A stretch of 64,000 bases of DNA from Alphaproteobacteria bacterium (GTDB lineage: Bacteria; Pseudomonadota; Alphaproteobacteria; Puniceispirillales; Puniceispirillaceae), in the NCBI GenBank assembly GCA_016780765.1, contig JADHLH010000002.1, positions 1 through 64,000 on the forward strand. Reading direction: 5' to 3'. A program made the position numbers and the translations under genes. The stretch's first letter is position 1; every line of letters starts with the position of its first letter. This document shows, one piece after another, positions 1 to 9,058 of this stretch. The notes beneath the pieces were generated by a model. It did no database searches and was not told the DNA's origin. It was given only the letters and a program-made list of their open reading frames with translations.

Positions 1-2
1 AA

Positions 3-62
3 CTTGCCACCTGATTTCCAGTCTTGCCCAATGATTTCATGCCTTGCCCCGTGATTTCCGGC
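3..62. repeat. Degenerate 20-base tandem repeat, 3 units
   Basis: Three consecutive 20-base units start at 3, 23 and 43. Each has the pattern CTTGCC, three variable bases, TGATTTC and a variable tail. The array lies upstream of the aminotransferase at 121. The preceding gene is outside the window, so I cannot say whether the array follows a stop codon as similar arrays do elsewhere here. Confidence 0.7.
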
Positions 63-63
63 A

Positions 64-92
64 TTCCAAAGCCTGACAAAAACAGCTAGTTT
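64..92 (+). promoter_or_regulatory. Candidate promoter of the class-IV aminotransferase
   Basis: A CTAGTTT element at 86-92 gives a -10-like TAGTTT. A weak -35-like TTCCAA lies 17 bases upstream at 64-69. The distance to the ATG at 121 matches the same motif in front of other genes in the window. This is inference from spacing only. Confidence 0.25.
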
Positions 93-120
93 GCACACAC
101 CGAAACGAAATCTGAATGGA

Positions 121-1005
121 ATGAAAAAAATGGAACGCACGGTTTTTCTCAACGGTGATTTCATGCCCGAAAGCGAGGCACGTCTTCCTATTTTTGACCG
201 CGGATTGCTGTTTGCTGATTCTGTTTATGAAGGCTTTGGCATTCTGGATTCACAGATCACCGACTTTGAATATCACATGAATAGGCTGGACCGCTCGCTC
301 GGTGAACTGAATATGCCATCGCCAATGACCCGCGATGATCTGCTGTCAGCGATGATGAAGCTGATTGCGGCGAATGATGCCAAAGAAGGGTTTTTGTATC
401 TGCAGATTACGCGCGGTAACGGTGACCGCAGCTATCTGTATGATGACAGCTACACCCCGAATATTTTCGCCTTCACACAGGGTGAAAAATTCAAGGCCGA
501 CAGCAACCCGGACCCGGTGGCGCTGGCATCGGTGCCGGACATCCGCTGGGCCCGCCGTGATATCAAGACAACCAACCTGCTTGGTCAGGTGATGGCAAAA
601 CAGGCGGCGCATCTTGCCGGCGCACACGAAGCGCTGATGATCGCACCGGATGGCGATATCACTGAGGCCGGATCATCCAGCTTTTTCTTTATCAAGGATC
701 GGGAATTGTTCGTTCGTCCGGTCAGCAACGAGATTTTGCACGGCATAACCCGCCAGACCATGCTGCGGGTGGCCGAACAATTCCAGCTTAAGATTCGCGA
801 AACAACCTACACGCTGGATGAGGCGTTGCGCGCCGATGAGGCTTTTATTACAGCCGCGTCGATTTATGTTCTTCCCGTCGGGCGGATTGATGACCATATA
901 ATTGGTGACGGCACGACCGGACCGATTACCGCTGCGCTGCGCACCGCCTATCTAGAGACGGCGCGGGCAGAATTTCCGGTGGTGCCCGAAGTTGAGACAA
1001 CATGA
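121..1005 (+). CDS. Class-IV PLP aminotransferase, D-amino-acid transaminase type
   Basis: This 294-residue protein belongs to the fold-type IV aminotransferases and most resembles D-alanine/D-amino-acid transaminase. That enzyme moves the amino group of D-alanine or similar D-amino acids to a 2-oxoacid in the cytosol. The PLP lysine is K149 in RDIKTTNLLG, and the EAGSSSFFFI strand that binds the cofactor phosphate is present. An in-frame TTG lies at 91, but the family start fits ATG 121 or ATG 130, so I chose 121. The next gene downstream is a Rieske oxygenase on the same strand. Branched-chain transaminase or aminodeoxychorismate lyase are alternatives, but the lysine motif favours the D-amino-acid branch. 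Confidence 0.8.
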   Translation: MKKMERTVFLNGDFMPESEARLPIFDRGLLFADSVYEGFGILDSQITDFEYHMNRLDRSLGELNMPSPMTRDDLLSAMMKLIAANDAKEGFLYLQITRGNGDRSYLYDDSYTPNIFAFTQGEKFKADSNPDPVALASVPDIRWARRDIKTTNLLGQVMAKQAAHLAGAHEALMIAPDGDITEAGSSSFFFIKDRELFVRPVSNEILHGITRQTMLRVAEQFQLKIRETTYTLDEALRADEAFITAASIYVLPVGRIDDHIIGDGTTGPITAALRTAYLETARAEFPVVPEVETT

Positions 1006-1097
1006 TGATGTCTCAAGAAGGTGCTGCAACCACCCGGTATTTTAGCTGATTGGTGATGTGACGAGCTGGCCGGGGCCACAGGGGGAAAGACCAGCCA

Positions 1098-2264
1098 ATG
1101 TCACTGGCGTTGAACACAACGTTGGCGCAGTTACAGGCGATTGCCAAATGTCCGATGCCGCGCGCAACGGCCATGCCCAAGGCGATGTATGTGCTGCCCG
1201 AAATTCTTGCCAAGGAAGAAGAACGCATCTTTGCGGCTGGCTGGCTGTGTGCGGGGCGTGCCGACGAGCTGCCTGACGTTGGCGATTACATGACGTTTGA
1301 GCATGGCCGTCAGCCGGTGATCATATTCCGCGGGGGCGACGGCACGATACAAGCCCATGCAAATGTCTGTCGTCACCGGATGATGCGGCTGGTTGACGGG
1401 CGCGGCAATGCCCGCAAATTCACCTGTCCCTATCATGCCTGGACCTATGATCTGGATGGCCGGCTGGTGGCCGCGCCGTTCATGGACAAAACAGAGTGTT
1501 TCAACAAGGCCGATCTTGGTCTGCATCCGGTGCGATGCGATATCTATCAGGGCTGGATTTATCTGTCATTGGACCCGAACGCCGAGCCGGTCGCAGATGC
1601 GCTGGCCGATCTGACCCCGATCATGGCGGATTACGCGCAGGAAGATTACGTCACCATCTTTGCTGAAGACCATGTCTGGGACACCAACTGGAAGTGCCTG
1701 ACGGAAAACTTCATGGAAAGCTATCACCTGCCTGTTGCGCACAAGGCAACGGTTGGGGCGCATCAGAACACCGATCAGACAAGCTTTGATCCGGCTGGCG
1801 CCCATGATGCCTACACATATCAGCTGTTTACCAAGCGTGACACAACACCGGTCGGATGCGCCCATCCGAACAACACGCGCCTGAAAGGGCGGTGGCGCAA
1901 TACATCGGTGATGCCGACAGTTTTTCCCTCGCACATGTATGTGCTGGCCCCGGATCATTTATGGTATCTGGCACTGCAGCCAGATGGTGTGGGGCGCACG
2001 CGTATCCGTTACGGTGCCGCCATCGCCCCCGAGATGCTGGCAGCCCAGAATGATCGGGACGGTTTTATTGCCGATACAAAGGCTTTCCTTGATCAGGTGC
2101 AGATAGAGGACAAGCATGTTGTCGAAGGCATGTATCGGGGGGCGCAGTCACCACTTGGCAGTAGTGGTCCGTTGAGCTGGCTGGAACGCGCCAACCACGA
2201 ATTCACCCAGTATCTGGCGCGCCGCCTTTGTGGCAACGATCCTTGTGACCGCCAGTCAGACTGA
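1098..2264 (+). CDS. Rieske non-heme iron oxygenase, alpha subunit
   Basis: This 388-residue protein is a ring-hydroxylating-type oxygenase alpha subunit. It has a Rieske [2Fe-2S] site with C91-H93 and C110-H113 in the CxH...CPYH pattern. The catalytic domain has the iron ligands H210 and H215 in ENFMESYHLPVAH. This branch includes choline, glycine-betaine and stachydrine oxygenases as well as aromatic dioxygenases, so the substrate is open. An osmolyte-type methylamine is plausible but not shown. A GGGGGAAAG ribosome site precedes ATG 1098. No reductase or ferredoxin gene lies beside it, so an electron donor must be encoded elsewhere. It is followed convergently by an EamA permease. Confidence 0.8.
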   Translation: MSLALNTTLAQLQAIAKCPMPRATAMPKAMYVLPEILAKEEERIFAAGWLCAGRADELPDVGDYMTFEHGRQPVIIFRGGDGTIQAHANVCRHRMMRLVDGRGNARKFTCPYHAWTYDLDGRLVAAPFMDKTECFNKADLGLHPVRCDIYQGWIYLSLDPNAEPVADALADLTPIMADYAQEDYVTIFAEDHVWDTNWKCLTENFMESYHLPVAHKATVGAHQNTDQTSFDPAGAHDAYTYQLFTKRDTTPVGCAHPNNTRLKGRWRNTSVMPTVFPSHMYVLAPDHLWYLALQPDGVGRTRIRYGAAIAPEMLAAQNDRDGFIADTKAFLDQVQIEDKHVVEGMYRGAQSPLGSSGPLSWLERANHEFTQYLARRLCGNDPCDRQSD

Positions 2265-2281
2265 TCATCGGGTTTGCGGTA

Positions 2282-3181
2282 TCAGGCTGATTTATAGCGC
2301 GTGACCAGATAGACACCGGCGCTGGTCACTGCGAAACCCGTCAGGCTGAACAGCGTCAAAGGTTCATTAAAGCCGATGGCCGCAATCACCGCAGTGACTG
2401 GCGGCACAAGAAACATCAGCGATGATGTGGCGGCCATGCTGTCGCGCTGGATCAGCACCATCAAGATCAGATAGGCCCCGGCCGACACCAGCACGATCTG
2501 CCATGCAAGCGCGATGATAAACGGTATCTCCCAGCTGATGCGGGGCGTCTCTACGGTGCTGCAGATAACGATAAAGAACAGGCTGGCTGCAACGGTCTGG
2601 ATGATATTGCCGGGCAACAGACCGATCTGTTTGCCGATCTTTTTCTGCAGCAAGGTACCGCCGGTTACGGCTGCCAGCCCGATGGTGACCGAAATCAGGC
2701 CCAGCACCGGCATGCTGCCGCCCAGCTTGGGCCATAACACCAGAACAACGCCCAACAGGCCGATGGCGATGCCGGCAATCTGTTGCATGCGCAACCGTTC
2801 GGAAAACAGTGAAATGGCCAGCACCGAAGCCAGAATGGGCTGCAGGGATACGATCAACGCTGAAATTCCGGCTGAAAGCCCGACTGACAGTGCAAAGAAC
2901 ACGCTGCCAAGATAGATGCCATGCAGCAGTACCCCGACCAGCGCGGTCAGCAGAATAACGGACGGCGTCGTGTCTGCACTGTCGTGCTGATTGTGGGGGC
3001 TGCGTCGACGCTGCCACCACCGTGCCGCCAGTAGCATCACCAGAAACAACAGGCTGACCAGCGTAAAGCGGACCAGCAACATGGCAAAAGGTGTTGCATA
3101 GACAACACCGACCTTGGCGGTGACGAAAGCCGAAGACCACAACCCTACAAAAATCAGGGGAAGAAATACCCGGAACAGCAT
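2282..3181 (-). CDS. EamA/DMT-family permease
   Basis: This is a roughly 10-helix inner-membrane transporter of the drug/metabolite family (299 residues), with two EamA repeats typical of small-metabolite exporters. The open frame continues upstream to 3421, but that extension is arginine- and proline-rich and overlaps the preceding gene. I therefore start at the ATG at 3181, which opens with MLFRVFLPLIFVGLW and leads straight into the first helix. It begins 4 bases after the stop of the SGNH hydrolase, so the two are probably cotranscribed. The substrate is unknown. Confidence 0.8.
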   Translation of the reverse strand: MLFRVFLPLIFVGLWSSAFVTAKVGVVYATPFAMLLVRFTLVSLLFLVMLLAARWWQRRRSPHNQHDSADTTPSVILLTALVGVLLHGIYLGSVFFALSVGLSAGISALIVSLQPILASVLAISLFSERLRMQQIAGIAIGLLGVVLVLWPKLGGSMPVLGLISVTIGLAAVTGGTLLQKKIGKQIGLLPGNIIQTVAASLFFIVICSTVETPRISWEIPFIIALAWQIVLVSAGAYLILMVLIQRDSMAATSSLMFLVPPVTAVIAAIGFNEPLTLFSLTGFAVTSAGVYLVTRYKSA

Positions 3182-3185
3182 GCGT

Positions 3186-3848
3186 CTACAGCCGCGCCGC
3201 AAGGTATGCGGCAATCGCAGTGCCAAAGGCGATATGCGTATCCCTTGTCCAGTGGATCGGGTCCAGCGCAGAGGAAACAGCATGGTCGTTGCCGTCGATA
3301 TATCCGGTGCCGGCCTTCTGGGCTGCGGCTGCAAGCAGGTCCGGCAACAATGCCGATGTTGCCCGTCCATTCTGCCATTCGGCGGCGCGGTCCCAGTCTG
3401 GATCATCAGCACGTTCGCCAAGGCGCGGCGGGCAAATCAGCGTCACAGCAGGTGGCGCGGCATCAGCCCAGCCGCCTGGTCCGCAGGGCAGTGCGGCGGC
3501 AGTTGCAGCAAGCGAAATCTGCGCGTCCACAATATCGGCGGCATTGCGCGCAAACCTTGTTTTCAGATCATTGGTGCCAAGCATGATCAACACATGATCA
3601 AGGGGTTGCTGCGACAGCAGAATGGCCCGCAGCGGCGTCGCTCCGTTGAAATGTGCGCCTTCCTGCGGGTCGTCCAGATTCGTCGTGCGGCCCGGCAAGC
3701 ATTCCTCAATCAGCTCGATATCATGACCATCAGTAAGCAGCTGTGCGGCCATGCTGACCGGCCAGCGGCCTTCAAACCGGGTGCCCAGCCCGTCATCAAG
3801 ATAGCCCCAGCTGTTTGAATCGCCATAGATGAGAATGCGAATAGACAC
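3186..3848 (-). CDS. SGNH/GDSL-family hydrolase (arylesterase-like)
   Basis: This 220-residue esterase-type hydrolase has the family blocks in order. The GDS block is in YGDSNSWG with nucleophile S11, the GTND block is in MLGTNDLK, and the late D-x-x-H pair is in LDPIHW. It is close to the arylesterase/lysophospholipase L1-like branch. I place the start at GTG 3848 because the N-terminal strand of the fold begins there; the longer open frame upstream has no SGNH character. There is no clear signal peptide, so it probably acts in the cytoplasm. It heads a two-gene operon with the EamA permease. Confidence 0.75.
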   Translation of the reverse strand: MSIRILIYGDSNSWGYLDDGLGTRFEGRWPVSMAAQLLTDGHDIELIEECLPGRTTNLDDPQEGAHFNGATPLRAILLSQQPLDHVLIMLGTNDLKTRFARNAADIVDAQISLAATAAALPCGPGGWADAAPPAVTLICPPRLGERADDPDWDRAAEWQNGRATSALLPDLLAAAAQKAGTGYIDGNDHAVSSALDPIHWTRDTHIAFGTAIAAYLAARL

Positions 3849-3956
3849 GATGAAAGTGACCTGCTGATTGCAAAAGGAATCTGCTACCCGGCGTGTATGC
3901 TGCGTGCAGACTGGTTGTGGTTCTGCACAAAACGAGACTGCGCAGGATGCCCCTTT

Positions 3957-3982
3957 AATGCAAGCCGCTAATGCAAGCTGCC
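3957..3982. repeat. Two-copy 13-base tandem duplication across a stop codon
   Basis: The units 3957-3969 and 3970-3982 match at 11 of 13 positions. The copy boundary falls at the stop codon of the ABC permease, so the permease end reads TTGCATTAG and is echoed as TTGCATTAA just downstream. This is the smallest member of the stop-adjacent repeats in this window. Confidence 0.7.
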
Positions 3983-5668
3983 GCCGCGCATGCCGGCAAA
4001 TTTCTCGAACCGCCAGCGAAACCAGCCTTGCAGGCAGATGAAAGTGACAAGCGGGATCACAAGCTGCAACATCGCAGCCATGCCTGCCGCTTGCCGGCTG
4101 CCGCCAGCGGCCAGCGCAACAGCCTCGGTCGTGATGGTGGCGATCCTGCCGCCCCCGGCAAACAGGCTGGGCAGATAAAGGGCGACCGATACCGACATGC
4201 CCAGAAACAGCACGGTGATCAGTGCCGGTGCCAGCAGTGGCAGTGTTATCACCCGAAACCGTCGCCACCGCCGCATGCCAATCGTTGCTGCCACCCGGTC
4301 ATAACGGTGATCGAGTCCGGCATGCGCCGGCGCCATTATCAACCATGTATAGGGAAGGATGAACAACAGATGTATCCAGATCATGGCCAACCAGCTGCCA
4401 TCAAGACGGGTCCATAGCAGCATCATCTGCAGGCCGGTGACAATGCTGATCTGCGGCAGCAACAGCGGAATACAGATCATCCAGTGAAGGGTTGGCCCAA
4501 GGCGTGCCGCAATCCCGGATTGCAGGACAAGCAGACACAGGCCTGTGGCAAGAATCGTTGCAGCGCCGCCCGCAAGAAAGCTGCTGCCAAGCGCGGACAG
4601 CAGGCCGGTCGCACGTGCCCATCCTGCAAAGCTGATGCTGCCCGGCAATGCGTCGGGGAAGAACCAGCTTGTCGTGAATGACCACAGCAAGGCGGCGATC
4701 AGGCCAAGCAGACCGGCCAGCATCGGCAGCACTGCAAAGCCAGACAGGATATGGCGTGCCATGCTTGGCAGCCTTGTGCGGTGTCCACGCCGCCGCCAGC
4801 CTGTCAAAATCGCTGATATCAGAACTTCACCAGCACGCCAGATTGCCAGCGCCAACACCGCCAGGCCGCCCTGCAACAATGCACCGGCCGAAGCGGGCAG
4901 ACGGGCCAGCAGGTCCGGGTCCTCAAATCCGTGCACCACCATGACAGCCAGCGGTGGGGGCAGCCCCGGACCCAGCACCAGTGACATATCCACCACGGAC
5001 ACGCTGAACACCAGAACTGCGGCAAGTGGAAGCCTGATCAGCCGATAGATATCAGGCATCACCAGCAGCCACATCGCGGCGTCTTTTGAGTATCCAAGGC
5101 TGCGACCGATTGCGGTTATCTGTCTGGCTGGTTGCGTGGATAGTGCGGCCAGACTGACAAGACACAGAAACGGGATTTCCTTTGCCAGCAGGGCGATTAT
5201 CAGGCCGTGCTGTTCAAGATCTGGCAGAAGACCGGTTGCCGGTGGGCGCACAAAACCTGTCAATTCCGGCGAGACAAGCCGGATCAGCCAGCCTGACGGG
5301 GCCAGCAGAAACAGGATGCCGATGGCGACGGTGCTGTGCGGTACCGCAATCAACGGCCCCATGATGCTGCGCAGGCGGTGCATTGGTGCGAAAGACGACA
5401 AGGTGACCACAAGGATGAAACTGGCGATGAATGACAGGAAGGTTGCAACCAGACCGGTGCCCAATGACAGCATGATGGCACCAGCAACACCAGGGGTTGC
5501 CAGGAACATCTGCAGCGGAACGGCAGATACATCGCGCGCGCCCAATGCCGGGAACCATCCGAGAGCTGGCAGTATCGTGCCGCAAATCCCGGCTGCCAGC
5601 GGCAGCGCAACGACCAGTCCGAGGGCCAGCCCGGCGATGAATATCAGCCGGTCAGTTGCCGCTGCCAT
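3968..5668 (-). CDS. ynjC: ABC importer permease, fused two-domain, YnjC type
   Basis: This 566-residue inner-membrane protein carries two binding-protein-dependent permease domains in tandem. The first is about residues 40-275 and the second about 330-560, each with a degenerate EAA loop near its end. The fused layout and the neighbouring binding protein match the YnjBCD family, which is related to thiamine and iron importers. The substrate is not established. I start at ATG 5668 (MAAATDRL), preceded by GGAAACGG. This overlaps the end of the binding-protein gene by 17 bases and implies translational coupling. The partner ATPase is on the opposite strand at 7044. Confidence 0.85.
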   Translation of the reverse strand: MAAATDRLIFIAGLALGLVVALPLAAGICGTILPALGWFPALGARDVSAVPLQMFLATPGVAGAIMLSLGTGLVATFLSFIASFILVVTLSSFAPMHRLRSIMGPLIAVPHSTVAIGILFLLAPSGWLIRLVSPELTGFVRPPATGLLPDLEQHGLIIALLAKEIPFLCLVSLAALSTQPARQITAIGRSLGYSKDAAMWLLVMPDIYRLIRLPLAAVLVFSVSVVDMSLVLGPGLPPPLAVMVVHGFEDPDLLARLPASAGALLQGGLAVLALAIWRAGEVLISAILTGWRRRGHRTRLPSMARHILSGFAVLPMLAGLLGLIAALLWSFTTSWFFPDALPGSISFAGWARATGLLSALGSSFLAGGAATILATGLCLLVLQSGIAARLGPTLHWMICIPLLLPQISIVTGLQMMLLWTRLDGSWLAMIWIHLLFILPYTWLIMAPAHAGLDHRYDRVAATIGMRRWRRFRVITLPLLAPALITVLFLGMSVSVALYLPSLFAGGGRIATITTEAVALAAGGSRQAAGMAAMLQLVIPLVTFICLQGWFRWRFEKFAGMRGGSLH

Positions 5669-6938
5669 ACCGCCGTTTCCATTCAGCTTCGATTGCCGGC
5701 ATCCATGAGGGGTGCGGTTCGGCAAGTGTGCGTGTCAGATCAGCCTCGCCAAGCGTTGCCACGCCGCGTGGCAGCGCATCAAGCGCCGCCTTGTCAGCAG
5801 GATCGAGCCGATGCCGTGCCAGTACGGTTGGATCACCCCAGATGCGCGGGTCTGCCTTTCTGATCTGTGCGGCAGGGGACAGCAGGAAATTGGCAACAAC
5901 CTTGGCCGCATCCGCGGCGCTGGCATTGAACGGGATGGCCAGAAAATGCACATTGGCCAATGTGCCGCCATCATGAATGTAGGTGCGCACGGTTGGTTGC
6001 AGTTCACCGCGTGCAATGGCGGCAGATGCGTCTGCCGGATTGAAAGCCATAGCGATATCAATCTCGGCATCGGCAAGAAGTTGACGCAGTGCCGGATAGT
6101 TCGCCGGATAGCTTTTGCCGCCGCGCCACAGATAGGGGGTAACGTCCTCAAGCCATATCCACAAAGGCGCTGTCACCGCATCGAAATCTGCCTGTGATAC
6201 CGGGGCATAAAGCGGTGACGGATCGATGCTCAACTCCAATATCAGCTGTTTCAGAAATGACAGGCCGATGAAGTCAGGTGGCAGCGGATAGGTAAACCGG
6301 CCCGGATGCTTTTTGATGTAGGACGCCAGTGCCATAGCATTTTTTGGCGGTAGCGGGGTAATGGCGGTGTCATGTGAAAATACCAGCTGCGCCCGCCCCC
6401 ATGGCGATTCAAGCCCGCCGGTTGGCTCGGCAAAGTCTAGCTTCAGGGCTGGCAGCGCGGCAGCATCGGTAAACTGCCAGTTTGGCAAGTCTTCAACCCA
6501 TGGGGCAGGCTGCAACAGGCTGTGCTGTTTCAGGGCTGCAAAATTGGCACCATTGACCCACAGCAGATCAACGCTGCCATTCGTGTCCCGCCCGGCTGCC
6601 TTTTCGGCCAGTATGCGTGATACCGCCGCGCCCGTATCACCAAGCTTTACATGAACAAGGGTGATGTCAAAGCGTTCGGATACCTCTGCACTTGCCCATT
6701 CGATATAGGCGTTGATCTTGTCATCACCGCCCCAGGCATTGAAATAGACCGTCTGGCCAGTGGCCGCATTGATGACAGAACTAAAATCATGCCCAGACGC
6801 GACACTGTGTTCAGACGCTGTGCTGTGTTCAGACGCCGTACTGGGTGCCGGTGCGACAAGCATGACGAGTGCCACGCACAAAGACATGCATGTGCTGGCC
6901 AAAATCGCAAAACTGAAAGGGTGAAATCGGCAAGGCAT
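5652..6938 (-). CDS. ynjB: ABC importer substrate-binding protein, YnjB type
   Basis: This 428-residue periplasmic binding protein belongs to the YnjB family, recognised by the early VYFNAWGGDDKIN stretch and by LLWVNGANF. The start ATG 6938 has a good AAGGAG site. That site lies in a small hairpin formed by CTCCT and AGGAG around a 3-base loop at about 6943-6955, which could modulate initiation. An N-terminal signal peptide ends around the alanine-rich segment near residue 30. Immediately after it are near-repeats of TASEHS encoded by an 18-base DNA duplication. The gene is first in the ynjB-ynjC operon. Confidence 0.85.
   Translation of the reverse strand: MPCRFHPFSFAILASTCMSLCVALVMLVAPAPSTASEHSTASEHSVASGHDFSSVINAATGQTVYFNAWGGDDKINAYIEWASAEVSERFDITLVHVKLGDTGAAVSRILAEKAAGRDTNGSVDLLWVNGANFAALKQHSLLQPAPWVEDLPNWQFTDAAALPALKLDFAEPTGGLESPWGRAQLVFSHDTAITPLPPKNAMALASYIKKHPGRFTYPLPPDFIGLSFLKQLILELSIDPSPLYAPVSQADFDAVTAPLWIWLEDVTPYLWRGGKSYPANYPALRQLLADAEIDIAMAFNPADASAAIARGELQPTVRTYIHDGGTLANVHFLAIPFNASAADAAKVVANFLLSPAAQIRKADPRIWGDPTVLARHRLDPADKAALDALPRGVATLGEADLTRTLAEPHPSWMPAIEAEWKRRYGSGN
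6787..6840. repeat. In-frame 18-base repeat inside ynjB
   Basis: The units 6805-6822 and 6823-6840 are near-identical, and a weaker third unit is at 6787-6804. The length is a multiple of three, so the reading frame is kept and TASEHS is repeated just after the signal peptide. Confidence 0.7.
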
Positions 6939-7043
6939 AACGGGCTCCTTGCAGGAGTTTCTGTGACTACTTCCACTAGCACGGATAAATAAACCAAGGC
7001 TATATAGTTTGCCGTCCCAGTACACAGGTCTTCAAGTCAGATC

Positions 7044-7667
7044 ATGCTAAGTCTTCGCGACATAACGATATCCATCGCCGATGAGATGCCGCTGATCAGC
7101 GGTTTGAGCGTTGATATCGAACCCGGCAGTTTGCGCCTGATCCAGGGTGCAAGTGGCAGCGGGAAATCGACATTGCTGTCCGTCATCTGCGGAACAGCGG
7201 ACAGGAATGTGCATGCCACGGGTGATGTGCTGCTGAACGGGCGGGTGGTTAGCGGCCTTGATGCAGAGGACAGGCGCATCGGGTTGATGTTTCAGGACCC
7301 GTTGTTGTTTCCGCATATGTCGATTGGCGACAATCTGGCAATTGCCCTTGCCGCCCACCATCGCCATGACCGCAAGGCGCGCGTGTCCGATGCCCTGGAA
7401 CTGGCTGGCCTTGCCGGATTTGAAGGCCGCGATCCAGCCACCTTGTCCGGCGGGCAGGCGGCGCGCGCTGCCTTGATGCGTACCCTACTCGCAGAGCCTG
7501 AAGCTTTGCTGATGGATGAGGCATTTTCCGCGCTGGATCCGGAATTGCGGCATGCCTTTGGAGGATTCGTCCGCACGCAGATTGCCGAGCGGCGCATCCC
7601 GGCATTGCTGGTCAGTCATGATGCTGCCGATGCCATGTTTGCAGATGACGGTATCATCCGAATCTGA
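7044..7667 (+). CDS. ynjD: ABC importer ATPase, YnjD type
   Basis: This 207-residue ABC ATPase has Walker A at 35-43 (GASGSGKST), the signature LSGGQ at 134-138, Walker B ending in D158-E159, and the switch histidine H192. The short length and lack of a C-terminal regulatory domain fit YnjD. It should power the permease at 3968-5668. It is encoded divergently from ynjBC with 105 bases between the start codons. The E. coli genes are in one direction, so the arrangement here is rearranged. The ribosome site is weak. Confidence 0.8.
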   Translation: MLSLRDITISIADEMPLISGLSVDIEPGSLRLIQGASGSGKSTLLSVICGTADRNVHATGDVLLNGRVVSGLDAEDRRIGLMFQDPLLFPHMSIGDNLAIALAAHHRHDRKARVSDALELAGLAGFEGRDPATLSGGQAARAALMRTLLAEPEALLMDEAFSALDPELRHAFGGFVRTQIAERRIPALLVSHDAADAMFADDGIIRI

Positions 7668-7801
7668 AACCATAGCGCATGATCAGCGACAGACCGGTCA
7701 GGCAGAACGCGTTTCTGTTGCCAATGGATTCTTTCGTCTTGGCGATCGAATCAGGCTAGTCTGCGCTATACGCCAAGTAAGCGCAGCAAACAGGGTTTGA
7801 G

Positions 7802-9007
7802 ATGACGACCAGTACCATCGATGTGGAACAGATCATGCAGAGCTATCCGGCTGCACCCGAGATGCAGGTCACGCTGGCCAACTGGCGTGAGCCGACATTG
7901 TCGCGATGGGCGTTTTCACATGTTCGCCAGATCATGCCGACCGCGCCGATCCCCACCCCTGATCAGCCTTCGGATATGCAGCAGGCGATACAGGATTTGG
8001 CAGCGCTTGATGTCAGCACTGGGACAGACCCCATGACCCTGGGCGGGTGGCTGGAGACCAGCCAGACTGATGCCTTTCTGGTGATGCATCGGGGCAAGCT
8101 TGTCTTTGAATGGTTTGGTGGCTGGGGCGCGGCTGACCGTCAGCACATCATTTTCTCAGTTTCAAAATCACTGACCGCGTTGCTGGCAGGCATTCTGTGC
8201 AAGACCGGCATTCTGGACCCGCAACGTGCTGTTCGCGACTATCTGCCCGAGGTCGCGGGAAGTGCCTACGAAAATGCGCTGCTGCGTCATGTTCTGGATA
8301 TGACCGTCGCCTCCGGTTTTACCGAAGATTACCTTGATACCACCGGTGTTTTCATGGCCTATCGCCGTGCGTCAGCCTGGAATCCGGTCGAATCTGGCCA
8401 GACAACGGATGGTCTGCGCGCCTTTCTGGCTGGCCTGCCGGCATCAGACGGCAACCATGGCCACCGGCATCATTACTGCTCGCCGCATACCGACCTGTTG
8501 GGATGGATTATTGAACGCGCCAGCGGCACGGCTTTCAACACGCTGTTTTCAGAACTGGTGATGCAACCGGTTGGTGCTGCCCGTGACGGGTATGTGACGC
8601 TGGACAGTTTCGGTGCGCCACGTGTGGCGGGGGGCATTTGTGTGGCACCGCATGATCTTCTGCGCATTGCCGAAATGGTGCGCAATTTCGGCGCTGTGGG
8701 TGGCAAACAGATCGTGCCAGAATCATGGATTGCTGATTTCCGCGGGTTTGATGATAGCGCGCCCTGGCAGCGCCAGCAAGATGGTCCGCGGCATTTTCCC
8801 GATGGCGCCTACCGGTCAAAATGGTACCGCACCGGGCTGCCAGATGACGAATTTGCCGCAATCGGCATTCATGGCCAATGGATATGGGTCAATCCGGTGC
8901 GTGAAGTGACGATCATCAGAATGGCATCGAATGATCTGCCGGTTGATGTCGATTCCGGGCCGGCGGTGCATGCAGCCTTCCACGCGGTTTGCCGGTCATT
9001 TGCCTAG
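7802..9007 (+). CDS. Serine hydrolase, class-C beta-lactamase fold
   Basis: This 401-residue protein has the penicillin-binding-protein/class-C beta-lactamase fold. The nucleophile motif is S119-V-S-K122 and the second motif is Y-C-S in HYCSPHTDLLGW. A late HGQW block stands where the third motif is expected. Relatives include EstB-type esterases and 6-aminohexanoate-dimer hydrolase, and the YCSP form is usual in that esterase branch rather than in true beta-lactamases. No signal peptide is seen, so a cytosolic esterase or amidase is likelier than antibiotic resistance. It appears to be a single-gene unit. Confidence 0.75.
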   Translation: MTTSTIDVEQIMQSYPAAPEMQVTLANWREPTLSRWAFSHVRQIMPTAPIPTPDQPSDMQQAIQDLAALDVSTGTDPMTLGGWLETSQTDAFLVMHRGKLVFEWFGGWGAADRQHIIFSVSKSLTALLAGILCKTGILDPQRAVRDYLPEVAGSAYENALLRHVLDMTVASGFTEDYLDTTGVFMAYRRASAWNPVESGQTTDGLRAFLAGLPASDGNHGHRHHYCSPHTDLLGWIIERASGTAFNTLFSELVMQPVGAARDGYVTLDSFGAPRVAGGICVAPHDLLRIAEMVRNFGAVGGKQIVPESWIADFRGFDDSAPWQRQQDGPRHFPDGAYRSKWYRTGLPDDEFAAIGIHGQWIWVNPVREVTIIRMASNDLPVDVDSGPAVHAAFHAVCRSFA

Positions 9008-9058
9008 TTTGGGTTAAATCTATGACAAAGCATTCGGCTTGGGCGCAGCCAAAAAATC

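Noticed and set aside
6939-7043. TPP riboswitch before the YnjBCD-type importer
   Set aside because: The 105-base divergent gap is short and I could not find the conserved CUGAGA and ACCUGA elements.
7802-9007. Antibiotic-resistance beta-lactamase
   Set aside because: The SxxK fold is present, but the YCSP second motif and lack of a signal peptide fit an esterase-type hydrolase.
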